From Streptomyces regalis (GTDB taxonomy: Bacteria; Actinomycetota; Actinomycetes; Streptomycetales; Streptomycetaceae): a stretch of 64,000 bases of DNA. The stretch covers positions 1 to 64,000 of the forward strand of contig NZ_LLZG01000104.1 of NCBI RefSeq assembly GCF_001509475.1, written 5' to 3'. Made by a program: the position numbers and the translations under genes. Below are positions 44,767 to 53,519 of the stretch, one piece after another. The notes under the pieces were generated by a model that saw only the letters and a list, made by a program, of their open reading frames with translations, was not told the origin of the DNA and made no database searches. Position 1 is the first letter of the stretch; every line of letters begins with the position of its first letter.

Positions 44767-45123
44767 ATGTCCGTATCGGACGAGACCAGCACCGTCACCG
44801 ACGGCATCGTCCTGACCGACGCCGCCGCGTCCAAGGTCAAGGCCCTGCTCGACCAGGAAGGCCGTGACGACCTGGCCCTGCGCGTGGCTGTCCAGCCCGG
44901 CGGCTGCTCCGGCCTGCGCTACCAGCTCTTCTTCGACGAGCGTTCCCTCGACGGCGACGTGGTCAAGGACTTCGGCGGTGTGAAGGTCGTCACCGACCGC
45001 ATGAGCGCCCCCTACCTGGGCGGCGCCACCGTCGACTTCGTGGACACCATCGAGAAGCAGGGCTTCACGATCGACAACCCGAACGCGACGGGCTCCTGCG
45101 CCTGCGGCGACTCCTTCAGCTGA
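44767..45123 (+). CDS. erpA: A-type Fe-S carrier / insertion protein
   Basis: 118 residues, HesB/IscA/ErpA family. The three conserved Cys are at positions 47 (GGCSG), 111 and 113 (CACGDSF). Delivers iron-sulfur clusters to apo-enzymes. Divergent from nadA, a cluster enzyme. A GGGAGAG site precedes the ATG. The family is certain; erpA versus iscA naming follows actinobacterial usage. Confidence 0.92.
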   Translation: MSVSDETSTVTDGIVLTDAAASKVKALLDQEGRDDLALRVAVQPGGCSGLRYQLFFDERSLDGDVVKDFGGVKVVTDRMSAPYLGGATVDFVDTIEKQGFTIDNPNATGSCACGDSFS

Positions 45124-45153
45124 GCCCGGCTGAGACAGCCCGGCAAAGACGCA

Positions 45154-45192
45154 GGAAGGCGGCGACCCCCTCCGACGGGGCCGCCGCCTTCC
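45154..45192. terminator. Bidirectional terminator between erpA and the anchored protein gene
   Basis: GGAAGGCGGC and GCCGCCTTCC pair around a 19-base loop, 31 bp after erpA and 15 bp after the stop of the convergent gene on the other strand. Confidence 0.75.
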
Positions 45193-45207
45193 CGTGTCCG
45201 CGGGCCC

Positions 45208-47085
45208 TTACCGGGCCCCGGACGTCTCCGGCGCGTCCGGAAGCCGCGTCCCGGGCTTCTCCAGCGGGATCGCCTGCCCGTCCGAGCCCACGACCTTGCG
45301 GTCACCGAGCGGCTCGTCCAGCTGCACGGTCTTGTGGAACACCTTGGCGATCAGGATGCAGACCTTGTCCGGCTGAGAGGTCGCGGTCACCTGGATCGTC
45401 ACCTGCTCCTCGCTCTCGCTCGCCGTCACCTTGTACTCGGCGCACACGCCGCCCGTGAAGGCCACGGTCAGTTCCCTGCCGTCGGCGGTATAGCCATCCA
45501 CCGCCACGTTCTGCGTGACCGGCGCCGACGTCGGCTCGTCCTTCGGCTCGGTCGGCCGCGGGGTCGGCTGCGCGGTCGGCTCCTCGGGCGGCGTGGCCGA
45601 GGCCAGGAACTTCGGGTCGACGGCCGGATACGTCACCGTGAAGCTGTCCTGCGCACCCGGCGCCCGCACCTGGAACAGCCAGGACGGCACCAGCGTCTGC
45701 CGCGTGTCCACGTAGTGCGAGGCCAGCCCGAACACCGCCTTCTCGACCGTGACGGTGTCCTTCGCCGGCGCACCCGTCGAGGCCTCCGTCCCGCAGGGCG
45801 CCTCGAGGCGGTCCTTCAGCGGTACGGGGCTGGCGCAGCCGCCTATGCCCATACGGTGGTCGGTCCCCGGCGCCGCGTTCATCAGCCCGAGCGTCTTCTC
45901 GGCATCCAGCACGGGGTACGTGTCCCCCTTCACCGGCGCCTTCAACTGGCCGCTTCCGCCGACCACCTCACCCTGGGGGCTCACGGTGACCCCGGTCGTC
46001 CAGCCGTACGTGGGCAGCCCGCCGACCAGGGGGCTGGCGTTCACGACCCGCTGGGCGCCCATGAGCTGACTCGCGTCGAGCTTCGCGTCGTCCTGACCCA
46101 CCGCCTTGAGAATCGGCGCGGCTGCCTTCTTCGCGGCGGCCTCGCTCACCGGGTCGGCGGCCGGATCGGGGGCGTCCTTGCTGCAGACGGTGGTGCTCTC
46201 GCAGTTGTCGGTGCCGGGCGCATACCGGTAGAAGGTCCAGGTCCCCGGCGCCTGCTTGTTCACCTGCAGACTGGGCCCCGCCCCGTCCTGCGCCCCGACC
46301 TTCCAGGTCTGCCCCTGCACCACCGGCTTCCCGTCCACCCCGAGCGCCTCGGCCAGCCGGGCCACCTCGCCCGCGCCGACCTCACCCCGGGCCCGGTACA
46401 CCGGCGCCGAGTCGGGCCCGTCCGCCAGCTCACCGCCGGCCTTGTAGGTGACGCCGTACGGGTTGGGCTCCCCGGGCGCGACGCCGCTGGGGCCGCCCTC
46501 GGTGTAGCCGTCGAGGTGGAGCGGCGGGGGCGTGTCACCGCCGGACGCCCCCGAGGCCGTACCTCCGTCCGACCCTCCGGACGCATTCGCGGCGAGGTAG
46601 GCTCCGCCGCCCCCGACGAGCAGTACGGCGGCAGCGACGGAGGCGATGACAGCGGGGGACCGGCGCCGGGCGCCGTCGTGGGCGCCATCGTGCCGGTGGC
46701 CGTCGTCATGCCGGTGGTCCGCGGCGGGAGCCGCGGGGGCCGGGGCCGAGACCGCCGAGGCCTCCTGCGAGGCGTCCTCGCCCTCGGGGACGGCCTCCGC
46801 GGCACCCTCCTGTTCCGATACGCCCTTCCCTGCCGGGGCCTCCGATGTCTCCGCGGCCTCCGGTGCCGCTCCGGCCTCGGAGGCTTCGGCCTCTGTGGCC
46901 TCGGTGGCTTCTGCGCCCCTTACGGCCTCGTCGGCCTCGCCGCCCCCGGCGCCAAGAGCTCCGCCCGCCGCCTCACCCTCGGCTCCGAGCCCCTCGGCAC
47001 CGACGGCTTCCTTCTCCACCCGTGCCTCCTCCGCGTCCTGGCCGGAGGCGCCCGCGTCGTCGTTGTCGGGTCGCTCGGTGTTCAC
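45208..47085 (-). CDS. Large single-pass membrane protein with Ala/Glu-rich cytoplasmic domain
   Basis: 625 residues, not a recognised enzyme. Residues 1-135 are rich in Glu/Ala/Gly (low complexity), then a His-rich DHRHDDGHRHDGAHDGA segment, then one transmembrane helix (AVIASVAAAVLLVGGGGAYLAAN, about 145-167). The external part has Gly/Asp-rich segments, a cysteine-containing region (TDNCESTTVCSKD, GGCASPVPLKDRLEAPCG), and a Pro/Thr/Glu linker (PEEPTAQPTPRPTEPKDEPT). It lies in conserved genomic order in Streptomyces, but the function is unknown. The His-rich segment might bind metal. GTG start with AAGGAG 10 bases upstream. Confidence 0.8.
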   Translation of the reverse strand: MNTERPDNDDAGASGQDAEEARVEKEAVGAEGLGAEGEAAGGALGAGGGEADEAVRGAEATEATEAEASEAGAAPEAAETSEAPAGKGVSEQEGAAEAVPEGEDASQEASAVSAPAPAAPAADHRHDDGHRHDGAHDGARRRSPAVIASVAAAVLLVGGGGAYLAANASGGSDGGTASGASGGDTPPPLHLDGYTEGGPSGVAPGEPNPYGVTYKAGGELADGPDSAPVYRARGEVGAGEVARLAEALGVDGKPVVQGQTWKVGAQDGAGPSLQVNKQAPGTWTFYRYAPGTDNCESTTVCSKDAPDPAADPVSEAAAKKAAAPILKAVGQDDAKLDASQLMGAQRVVNASPLVGGLPTYGWTTGVTVSPQGEVVGGSGQLKAPVKGDTYPVLDAEKTLGLMNAAPGTDHRMGIGGCASPVPLKDRLEAPCGTEASTGAPAKDTVTVEKAVFGLASHYVDTRQTLVPSWLFQVRAPGAQDSFTVTYPAVDPKFLASATPPEEPTAQPTPRPTEPKDEPTSAPVTQNVAVDGYTADGRELTVAFTGGVCAEYKVTASESEEQVTIQVTATSQPDKVCILIAKVFHKTVQLDEPLGDRKVVGSDGQAIPLEKPGTRLPDAPETSGAR

Positions 47086-47269
47086 CGCATCGCTCCTTCG
47101 GCTGCGCACATGTCCCTTGACCCTGACCCGGCCCTGTCAAAAGGCCGGCTACCGGGTCGTATCCCGCATCCCCTTTACGGGGGACGCCGATGGGACGCAG
47201 CGGGGGAGCGCACGGTTCCCTGAAACGCGCCGATTCGGCCGCCGGAGTTCGATCGGTCGACGTGCCCGA

Positions 47270-47479
47270 TCAGTCGCCGTAGTCCGACATCGCGTCCAGC
47301 AGTCGCGCCGACTTCGGCGGCACGGTCACGCCATGGATGAGTGACGGGGAGACCGGACGGGAAAGGACACGGTCGGGAGCGGTCCAGTGGGGAGCCATCC
47401 GCGCGCAGTCACCGGGCAGCGACGCCAGGTCGCCCTCCAGGTCGATCGGAGCGGGGGCGTGGACCTCGGATTTCGTCAT
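47270..47479 (-). CDS. Small conserved protein, 69 residues
   Basis: Unrecognised. Residues: MTKSEVHAPAPIDLEGDLAS, then LPGDCARMAPHWTAPDRVLS, ending in SARLLDAMSDYGD. No transmembrane segment or Cys pair, apart from a single Cys. Divergent from the PfkB kinase gene. The 131-bp gap between them contains an AT-rich CTACTATCAGGTAG inverted repeat (about 47519-47532) that could regulate either gene. Confidence 0.6.
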   Translation of the reverse strand: MTKSEVHAPAPIDLEGDLASLPGDCARMAPHWTAPDRVLSRPVSPSLIHGVTVPPKSARLLDAMSDYGD

Positions 47480-47610
47480 AGCGGCACCGTATGCACGCCG
47501 GAGCCCGCGAAGAAAGATCTACTATCAGGTAGTTTTGGCCACTTCAGAGTCCTGGTCACGCACGGTAGCGTGGACTGTCAACCCAACCTCCCCGCAGGAG
47601 ACTCCACGCC

Positions 47611-48585
47611 GTGCGCATCGCAGTCACCGGCTCCATCGCCACCGACCACCTCATGACCTTCCCCGGCCGTTTCGCCGACCAGTTCGTCGCGGACCAGCTG
47701 CACACGGTCTCGCTCTCCTTCCTGGTCGACAACCTGGACGTACGCCGGGGCGGCGTAGGCGCCAACATCGCCTTCGGCATGGGACAGCTGGGCACGAAGC
47801 CGATCCTGGTCGGCGCCGCGGGCTCCGACTTCGACGAGTACCGGGCCTGGCTGGACCGGCACGGCGTCGACACCGGCTCGGTCCGTATCTCCGAGACCCT
47901 GCACACCGCCCGCTTCGTCTGCACCACCGACGCCGACCACAACCAGATCGGCTCCTTCTACACCGGGGCGATGAGCGAGGCCCGCCTGATCGAGCTGAAG
48001 ACCGTCGCGGACCGCGTCGACGGCCTCGACCTGGTCCTCATCGGCGCCGACGACCCCGAGGCGATGCTCCGCCACACGGAGGAGTGCCGCTCCCGCGCCA
48101 TCCCCTTCGCCGCGGACTTCTCCCAGCAGATCGCCCGCATGAACGGCGACGAGATCCGGATACTGCTGGACGGAGCGACGTACCTCTTCTCGAACGAGTA
48201 CGAGAAGGGGCTCATCGAGTCCAAGACCGGCTGGACGGACGAGGAGATCCTGTCCAAGGTCGGCCACCGCGTCACGACCCTCGGCTCGCGGGGCGTACGG
48301 ATCGAGCGCGACGGGGAGGACCCGATCGAGGTCGGCTGCCCCGAGGAGGAGCGCAAGGCCGACCCCACGGGTGTCGGCGACGCCTTCCGCGCGGGGTTCC
48401 TGTCGGGACTGGCGTGGGGTGTGTCCCTGGAGCGGGCCGCGCAGGTCGGCTGCATGCTGGCGACGCTCGTCATCGAGACCGTCGGCACGCAGGAGTATCA
48501 GCTGCGGCGGGCTCACTTCATGGAGCGGTTCAGCAAGGCGTACGGGGATGAGGCTGCGGCGGAGGTTCAGGGGCATCTGGGCTGA
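47611..48585 (+). CDS. PfkB-family kinase, adenosine kinase-like
   Basis: 324 residues. PfkB/ribokinase fold with GSIATDHLMTFPGRF at the N-terminus, RRGGVGANIAFGMGQLG (substrate-binding segment), and the C-terminal signature DPTGVGDAFRAGFLSG with the catalytic Asp. The overall pattern, including the absence of typical sugar-kinase features, resembles mycobacterial adenosine kinase (AdoK), which phosphorylates adenosine with ATP. The second glycine of the classic GAGD is Val here. GTG start with CAGGAGA upstream. Confidence 0.85.
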   Translation: MRIAVTGSIATDHLMTFPGRFADQFVADQLHTVSLSFLVDNLDVRRGGVGANIAFGMGQLGTKPILVGAAGSDFDEYRAWLDRHGVDTGSVRISETLHTARFVCTTDADHNQIGSFYTGAMSEARLIELKTVADRVDGLDLVLIGADDPEAMLRHTEECRSRAIPFAADFSQQIARMNGDEIRILLDGATYLFSNEYEKGLIESKTGWTDEEILSKVGHRVTTLGSRGVRIERDGEDPIEVGCPEEERKADPTGVGDAFRAGFLSGLAWGVSLERAAQVGCMLATLVIETVGTQEYQLRRAHFMERFSKAYGDEAAAEVQGHLG

Positions 48586-48605
48586 TTCGCCGACTGAGGG
48601 TGCGT

Positions 48606-48668
48606 GGGGGCTGGTCGCGCGCACGCGGCGGTAGCCGCATATCGACACAGTCCCGCGCCCCCTGAGGG
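48606..48668. repeat. Dispersed intergenic repeat, reverse copy
   Basis: Reverse-oriented copy carrying ACGCGGCGGTAGCCGCATAT and CAGTCCCGCGCCCCCTGAGG. Its complement matches the in-frame copy at 19995-20080 almost base for base over the GATATGCGGCTACCGCCGCG core. It lies between the convergent PfkB-kinase and desulfurase genes. Confidence 0.75.
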
Positions 48669-48671
48669 TTC

Positions 48672-50051
48672 TCAACTCGTCCGGCGGATCAAGTACGCCG
48701 TTCCTTGGTCTGCCGGCTCCTCGCCCACGTACTCCTGCCCCCGCATCTCGCACCACGCCGGGATGTCCAGGCGGGCCGCCTCGTCGTCCGACAGGACGCG
48801 GATCATGCCGCCCACGGGCACGCTCCCGATGACCTTCGCCAGTTCGATGACCGGGATCGGGCACCGCTTGCCGAGGGAGTCCACGACCAGGACCTCCTCC
48901 TCCTGTACGACCGCCTCGCCGGTCGGTGCGCCCAGCTTCTCCCGCACCGCGGCGACGGTCCCCGGAAGCACCTCCAAGAACCGTTCGACGTCCTCCTCCG
49001 CCGTCCCGAACGGCAGGGACACGCGCACGTTCCCCTCGCTCAGCACCCCCATCGCCTTCAGCACATGGCTGGGCGTCAGCGTGCTGCTCGTGCAGGACGA
49101 ACCGGAGGAAACCGAGAACCCGGCACGGTCCAGCTCGTGCAGCAGTGCCTCCCCGTCGACATAGAGACAGGAGAAGGTGACGACGCCGGGCAACCGCCGC
49201 ACCGGATCGCCGACCACCTCCACATCCGGCACCAGCCGCGGCACCCGCGCCCGGATCCGCTCCGTCAGCTCGCGCAGCCGTGCCGCCTCTTGGGCCGCCT
49301 CCGCCTGCACGGCACGCAGCGAGGCCGCCGCGGCGACGATCGCCGGGATGTTCTCGAACCCGGCCGCCCGCCCCGACTCCCGCTCGTCCACGGGCCCTTG
49401 CGCGGCGAACCGCACCCCTTTCCGTACGACGAGCAGCCCGACCCCTGACGGCCCACCCCACTTATGGGCACTCCCGGTCACCACCGACCAGTCGCCCTCG
49501 ACCCGCCCCCACCCGAGCGACTGCGCCGCATCCACCAGCAACGGCACCCCGGCCTCCCGGCACACACCGGCCACTTCCGCCACCGGCTGCTCGGTCCCCA
49601 CCTCGTGGTTGGCCGACTGAAGACACGCGAGCGCGGTGTCCGGGCGAAGGGCGGCGACGTACGCTGCCGTGGTCACCATGCCCTGACGATCCACGGCGAC
49701 TTGCGTGACCGTCCCGCCGTCGGCCTCGTGCGCATCGGCCATATGGAGCACGGACGAGTGCTCGACGGACGACACGATCAGGTGACGTCCCACCCGTCGC
49801 CGCCCCGCCAACACCCCCGCCATCCCGGAGTGCACGGCGCGCGTGCCGGACGGCGTGAAGACGAGCTCGTCCGGTCGGCAGCCCACGGCCTCGGCAGCCG
49901 CTTCCCGAGCCGCATCCAGCAACAATCGGGCCCGCCGCCCCTCCCGATAGAGCCGGGCAGGATCAGCCCATCCCTCATCAAGCGAGGCCTGGAGAGCCTG
50001 CCGAGCAACAGGATGAAGAGGAGCACTGGAAGCAGCATCAAAGTAGCCCAC
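48672..50051 (-). CDS. Cysteine desulfurase fused to a TusA-type sulfur carrier
   Basis: 459-residue fusion. Residues 1-375 are a class V cysteine desulfurase: PLP Lys197 preceded by His196 (TGSAHKWGG), and the catalytic Cys320 in SSGSSCTSS. Residues about 385-459 are a TusA/SirA-like domain with the active-site C397 in GKRCPIPVIELAK. In other bacteria IscS passes persulfide sulfur to separate TusA for tRNA thiolation and molybdopterin work; here donor and acceptor are linked. GTG start (GYFDAASSAPLHP). The family is sure; the sulfur target is not known. Confidence 0.92.
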   Translation of the reverse strand: MGYFDAASSAPLHPVARQALQASLDEGWADPARLYREGRRARLLLDAAREAAAEAVGCRPDELVFTPSGTRAVHSGMAGVLAGRRRVGRHLIVSSVEHSSVLHMADAHEADGGTVTQVAVDRQGMVTTAAYVAALRPDTALACLQSANHEVGTEQPVAEVAGVCREAGVPLLVDAAQSLGWGRVEGDWSVVTGSAHKWGGPSGVGLLVVRKGVRFAAQGPVDERESGRAAGFENIPAIVAAAASLRAVQAEAAQEAARLRELTERIRARVPRLVPDVEVVGDPVRRLPGVVTFSCLYVDGEALLHELDRAGFSVSSGSSCTSSTLTPSHVLKAMGVLSEGNVRVSLPFGTAEEDVERFLEVLPGTVAAVREKLGAPTGEAVVQEEEVLVVDSLGKRCPIPVIELAKVIGSVPVGGMIRVLSDDEAARLDIPAWCEMRGQEYVGEEPADQGTAYLIRRTS

Positions 50052-50085
50052 ACAGCAACGCTAAACGTCCGGTGACTGCAACGTC

Positions 50086-50160
50086 CCTCAGGGGCGCGGG
50101 GCCGTGACATTGCGGCTCCGCCGCGGGGCGCGACCACCCACAAACCACCCGCAGCCGCCA
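50086..50160. repeat. Dispersed intergenic repeat, forward copy
   Basis: Forward copy with AGGGGCGCGGGGCCGTGACA, TGCGGCTCCGCCGCGGGGCG and ACCCGCAGCCGCCA. It is closely related to the copies at 19995-20080 and 48606-48668, with a shorter spacer. Confidence 0.75.
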
Positions 50161-50213
50161 ATCAAGCGAACCCCCCACTCCAGTAGGCCCCCCTCCCCGC
50201 GAACCCTCGAAGA

Positions 50214-50263
50214 GCGTCGGCTAGGGTTTGGTCCGCATAAACATCCAAACCCCTGCCCGACGC
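50214..50263. promoter_or_regulatory. Bipartite hairpin upstream of ctaC
   Basis: Two nested inverted repeats share one centre: outer arms GCGTCGG/CCGACGC and inner arms GGGTTTGG/CCAAACCC with a 13-base loop. It ends 74 bp before the ctaC GTG. It could be an operator or an mRNA leader element for the oxidase operon. Confidence 0.5.
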
Positions 50264-50337
50264 AGGGCGGCGACCGACCAGCGAGAAGGCCAGGCCGCAG
50301 CCGATCCGCGCGGGCGAGACTCTCGGGAAGGCGCTAC

Positions 50338-51303
50338 GTGAGTCCCAACGGCTCCGACCGCTCGCCGCGGCGCCCGATGCGGCGGAAGCTGCTGCAGGCA
50401 ATGACTGCGGGCCTGGTCCTGGCGACAGCCACCGGTTGCTCGTACAACTGGGAAGACTTCCCCCGCCTTGGTATGCCCACCCCGACCACGGAAGAGGCTC
50501 CGCGGATCCTCTCCCTCTGGCAGGGCTCCTGGGCTGCCGCGCTGGCCACCGGCGTGCTGGTGTGGGGCCTGATCCTGTGGAGCACCATCTTCCACCGGCG
50601 CAGCCGCACCAAGGTCGAGGTTCCTCCGCAGACCCGGTACAACATGCCGATCGAGGCGCTGTACACGGTGGTCCCGCTCATCATCGTCTCGGTGCTGTTC
50701 TACTTCACGGCCCGCGACGAGTCGAAGCTCCTAGAGCTCAAGGACAAGCCCGACGTCACCGTCAACGTCGTCGGCTACCAGTGGAGCTGGGCCTTCAACT
50801 ACGTCGAGCCCGTCGAGGGTTCCACCGGTGACGCGAAGACCGACAAGAACCTGGCTGCGATTCCGGACCGGTTCAAGGAGGACTTCCCGGCGAACGCCGG
50901 CGGAGTCTACGACGCCGGCACCCCCGGCACCCGGAACCCGCAGACGGGCAACCCGGGCCCGACCCTGTGGCTTCCCAAGGGCAAGACGGTCCGCTTCGTC
51001 CTCACCTCGCGTGACGTCATCCACTCCTTCTGGGTGGTGCCGTTCCTGATGAAGCAGGACGTCATCCCGGGCCACACCAACGCCTTCGAGGTGACCCCCA
51101 ACAAGGAGGGCACCTTCCTGGGCAAGTGCGCCGAGCTGTGCGGCGTCGACCACTCCCGGATGCTGTTCAACGTGAAGGTCGTCTCCCCCGAGCGCTACGA
51201 GCAGCACCTCAAGGACCTCGCCAAGAAGGGGCAGACCGGTTACGTTCCCGCCGGCATCGCGCAGACGAGCCACGAGAAGAACCGGGAGACGACAAACCTG
51301 TGA
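50338..51303 (+). CDS. ctaC: Cytochrome c oxidase subunit II (aa3 type)
   Basis: 321 residues. Receives electrons from cytochrome c or bcc and holds the CuA centre. A signal/lipobox-like start ([13 protein letters not shown]) and two transmembrane helices ([15 protein letters not shown] and [15 protein letters not shown]) precede the extracellular cupredoxin domain. CuA ligands appear in [14 protein letters not shown] and [12 protein letters not shown]. The Trp-rich [14 protein letters not shown] is the electron-entry region. An insertion (about residues 155-195) occurs in actinobacterial proteins. GTG start with GGGAAGG upstream; stop overlaps the ctaD start. Confidence 0.95.
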   Translation: MSPNGSDRSPRRPMRRKLLQAMTAGLVLATATGCSYNWEDFPRLGMPTPTTEEAPRILSLWQGSWAAALATGVLVWGLILWSTIFHRRSRTKVEVPPQTRYNMPIEALYTVVPLIIVSVLFYFTARDESKLLELKDKPDVTVNVVGYQWSWAFNYVEPVEGSTGDAKTDKNLAAIPDRFKEDFPANAGGVYDAGTPGTRNPQTGNPGPTLWLPKGKTVRFVLTSRDVIHSFWVVPFLMKQDVIPGHTNAFEVTPNKEGTFLGKCAELCGVDHSRMLFNVKVVSPERYEQHLKDLAKKGQTGYVPAGIAQTSHEKNRETTNL

Positions 51304-52993
51304 GCATCCTCAACGAACCCCAGGGTGCCGCGGCAGCTGAACCCTCGTACGAGGACGAGCTGCCGGTCAGGCGCAAGCAGCCCGGCAACGTCGTGGTCAA
51401 GTGGCTCACCACCACCGACCACAAGACGATCGGAACGCTGTACCTCGTCACGTCGTTCGCGTTCTTCGTGATCGGCGGCGTGATGGCGCTGCTCATGCGC
51501 GCCGAGCTGGCCCGTCCGGGACTGCAGTTCATGTCGAACGAGCAGTTCAACCAGGCGTTCACGATGCACGGCACGATCATGCTGCTGATGTTCGCGACGC
51601 CGCTGTTCGCCGGCTTCGTGAACTGGATCATGCCGCTGCAGATCGGCGCGCCGGACGTGGCGTTCCCCCGGCTGAACATGTTCGCCTACTGGCTGTACCT
51701 GTTCGGCTCGCTCATCGCTGGTTCGCCTACAGCCCGCTCTCGGACGCGGTCCGCAGCCCGGGCATCGGCGCCGACATGTGGATCATGGGTCTGGCCTTCT
51801 CCGGCTTCGGCACCATCCTCGGCTCGGTCAACTTCATCACCACGATCATCTGCATGCGCGCCCCCGGCATGACCATGTTCCGCATGCCGATCTTCGTGTG
51901 GAACGCGCTGCTGACCGCGGTGCTGGTCCTGCTCGCCTTCCCGGTCCTCGCGGCCGCGCTGTTCGCGCTGGAGGCGGACCGCAAGTTCGGCTCGCACATC
52001 TTCGACGCGTCCAACGGCGGCGCGCTGCTGTGGCAGCACCTGTTCTGGTTCTTCGGGCATCCCGAGGTGTACATCATCGCGCTGCCCTTCTTCGGCATCA
52101 TCAGCGAGATCATCCCGGTCTTCTCCCGCAAGCCGATGTTCGGCTACATGGGTCTGATCGCGGCGACCATCGCGATCGCGGGTCTGTCCGTGACGGTGTG
52201 GGCGCACCACATGTACGTCACCGGCGGTGTGCTGCTGCCGTTCTTCTCCTTCATGACGTTCCTCATCGCCGTCCCCACCGGCGTGAAGTTCTTCAACTGG
52301 ATCGGCACCATGTGGAAGGGCTCTTTGTCCTTCGAGACGCCGATGCTGTGGGCGACCGGCTTCCTCATCACCTTCACCTTCGGTGGTCTGACCGGCGTCA
52401 TCCTGGCCTCGCCGCCGCTGGACTTCCACGTCTCCGACTCGTACTTCGTGGTGGCGCACTTCCACTACGTCGTCTTCGGTACCGTCGTCTTCGCGATGTT
52501 CGCCGGCTTCCACTTCTGGTGGCCGAAGTTCACCGGCAAGATGCTCGACGAGCGACTCGGCAAGATGACCTTCTGGACGCTGTTCATCGGCTTCCACGGC
52601 ACCTTCCTGGTCCAGCACTGGCTGGGCGCCGAGGGTATGCCGCGTCGTTACGCCGACTACCTCGCGGCCGACGGCTTCACTGCCCTGAACACGATCTCGA
52701 CGATCAGCTCGTTCGTGCTCGGCGCGTCGCTGCTGCCCTTCTTCTACAACGTGTGGAAGACGGCCAAGTACGGCAAGCCGGTCGGCGTCGACGACCCGTG
52801 GGGCTACGGCCGCTCGCTGGAGTGGGCGACGTCCTGCCCGCCGCCGCGGCACAACTTCCTCACTCTGCCGCGGATCCGTTCCGAATCCCCGGCGTTCGAT
52901 CTGCACCACCCTGAGATCGCCGCGCTCGACGAGCTCGAGAACGCGCCTCACGGTGAGAAGGCTCTGGCTGGTGGCAAGGAGGCCGGCAAGTGA
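51300..52993 (+). pseudogene. ctaD: Cytochrome c oxidase subunit I, interrupted by a frameshift
   Basis: Catalytic subunit of aa3 oxidase. The first part (51300 to about 51718, GTG start overlapping the ctaC stop) encodes [18 protein letters not shown] and the heme-ligand His of [10 protein letters not shown]. From 51719 the homologous sequence continues in another frame ([20 protein letters not shown]) and contains GHPEVYI, AHHMY and HFHYVV, with the CuB and heme ligands. As read, the first frame stops at 51872 after 190 codons. Compared with the family as I remember it, about 14 residues (VGGFLTPQGAADFG) are missing at the junction; a 43-nt deletion would give exactly this frame change. Could be real or an assembly error. 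Confidence 0.9.
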
Positions 52994-53388
52994 AGACTCA
53001 GGGCACGATGTTCGCTTGGCTGAGCGTCTTCATCCTCGCCATGGCGGTCGTCTACGGCGTCTGGTCGAAGGAGCCGGCCGGTACCACGGCCCTCTTCCTG
53101 GCCTTCGCTCTGTGCATCATGATCGGCTTCTACCTGGGCTTCACCGCCCGGCGGGTCGACGCGGGTGCACAGGACAACAAGGAGGCGGACGTCGCGGACG
53201 ACGCCGGCGAGGTCGGGTTCTTCAGCCCGCACAGCTGGCAGCCGCTCTCCCTCGCGATCGGTGGCGCGCTCGCCTTCCTGTCGATCGCGATCGGCTGGTG
53301 GCTGATGTACTTCTCGGCGCCGCTGGTCCTGATCGGCATCTGGGGCTGGGTCTTCGAGTACTACCGCGGTGAGAACCGCACCCAGTAA
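52990..53388 (+). CDS. ctaF: Cytochrome c oxidase subunit IV (actinobacterial)
   Basis: 132 residues, four hydrophobic helices: [54 protein letters not shown] and [18 protein letters not shown]. This is the small actinobacterial CtaF subunit that stabilises the oxidase. GTG start overlaps the ctaD stop. A terminator follows at 53405, so ctaC-D-F are one transcript. Confidence 0.92.
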   Translation: MKTQGTMFAWLSVFILAMAVVYGVWSKEPAGTTALFLAFALCIMIGFYLGFTARRVDAGAQDNKEADVADDAGEVGFFSPHSWQPLSLAIGGALAFLSIAIGWWLMYFSAPLVLIGIWGWVFEYYRGENRTQ

Positions 53389-53404
53389 CACGAGCTGAGC
53401 TCAT

Positions 53405-53444
53405 CAGGAACCCGGACACTCCGTCAGGAGCGTCCGGGTTCCTG
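53405..53444 (+). terminator. Terminator of the ctaCDF operon
   Basis: Arms CAGGAACCCGGAC and GTCCGGGTTCCTG pair, with inner CTCC/GGAG pairing and a short loop, and CTTTTG follows. This is the classic rho-independent form. Confidence 0.9.
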
Positions 53445-53519
53445 CTTTTGCAGCAATCGACATCACCCGTACGCGCTACCCGGCGCGCCGGGGGTGACAT
53501 GGCTTCTTAGCGTGGGGCC

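Noticed and set aside
51126..52993. Two separate genes for oxidase subunit I halves
   Set aside because: The halves join as one CtaD with a missing linker; the second half has no independent start or ribosome site.
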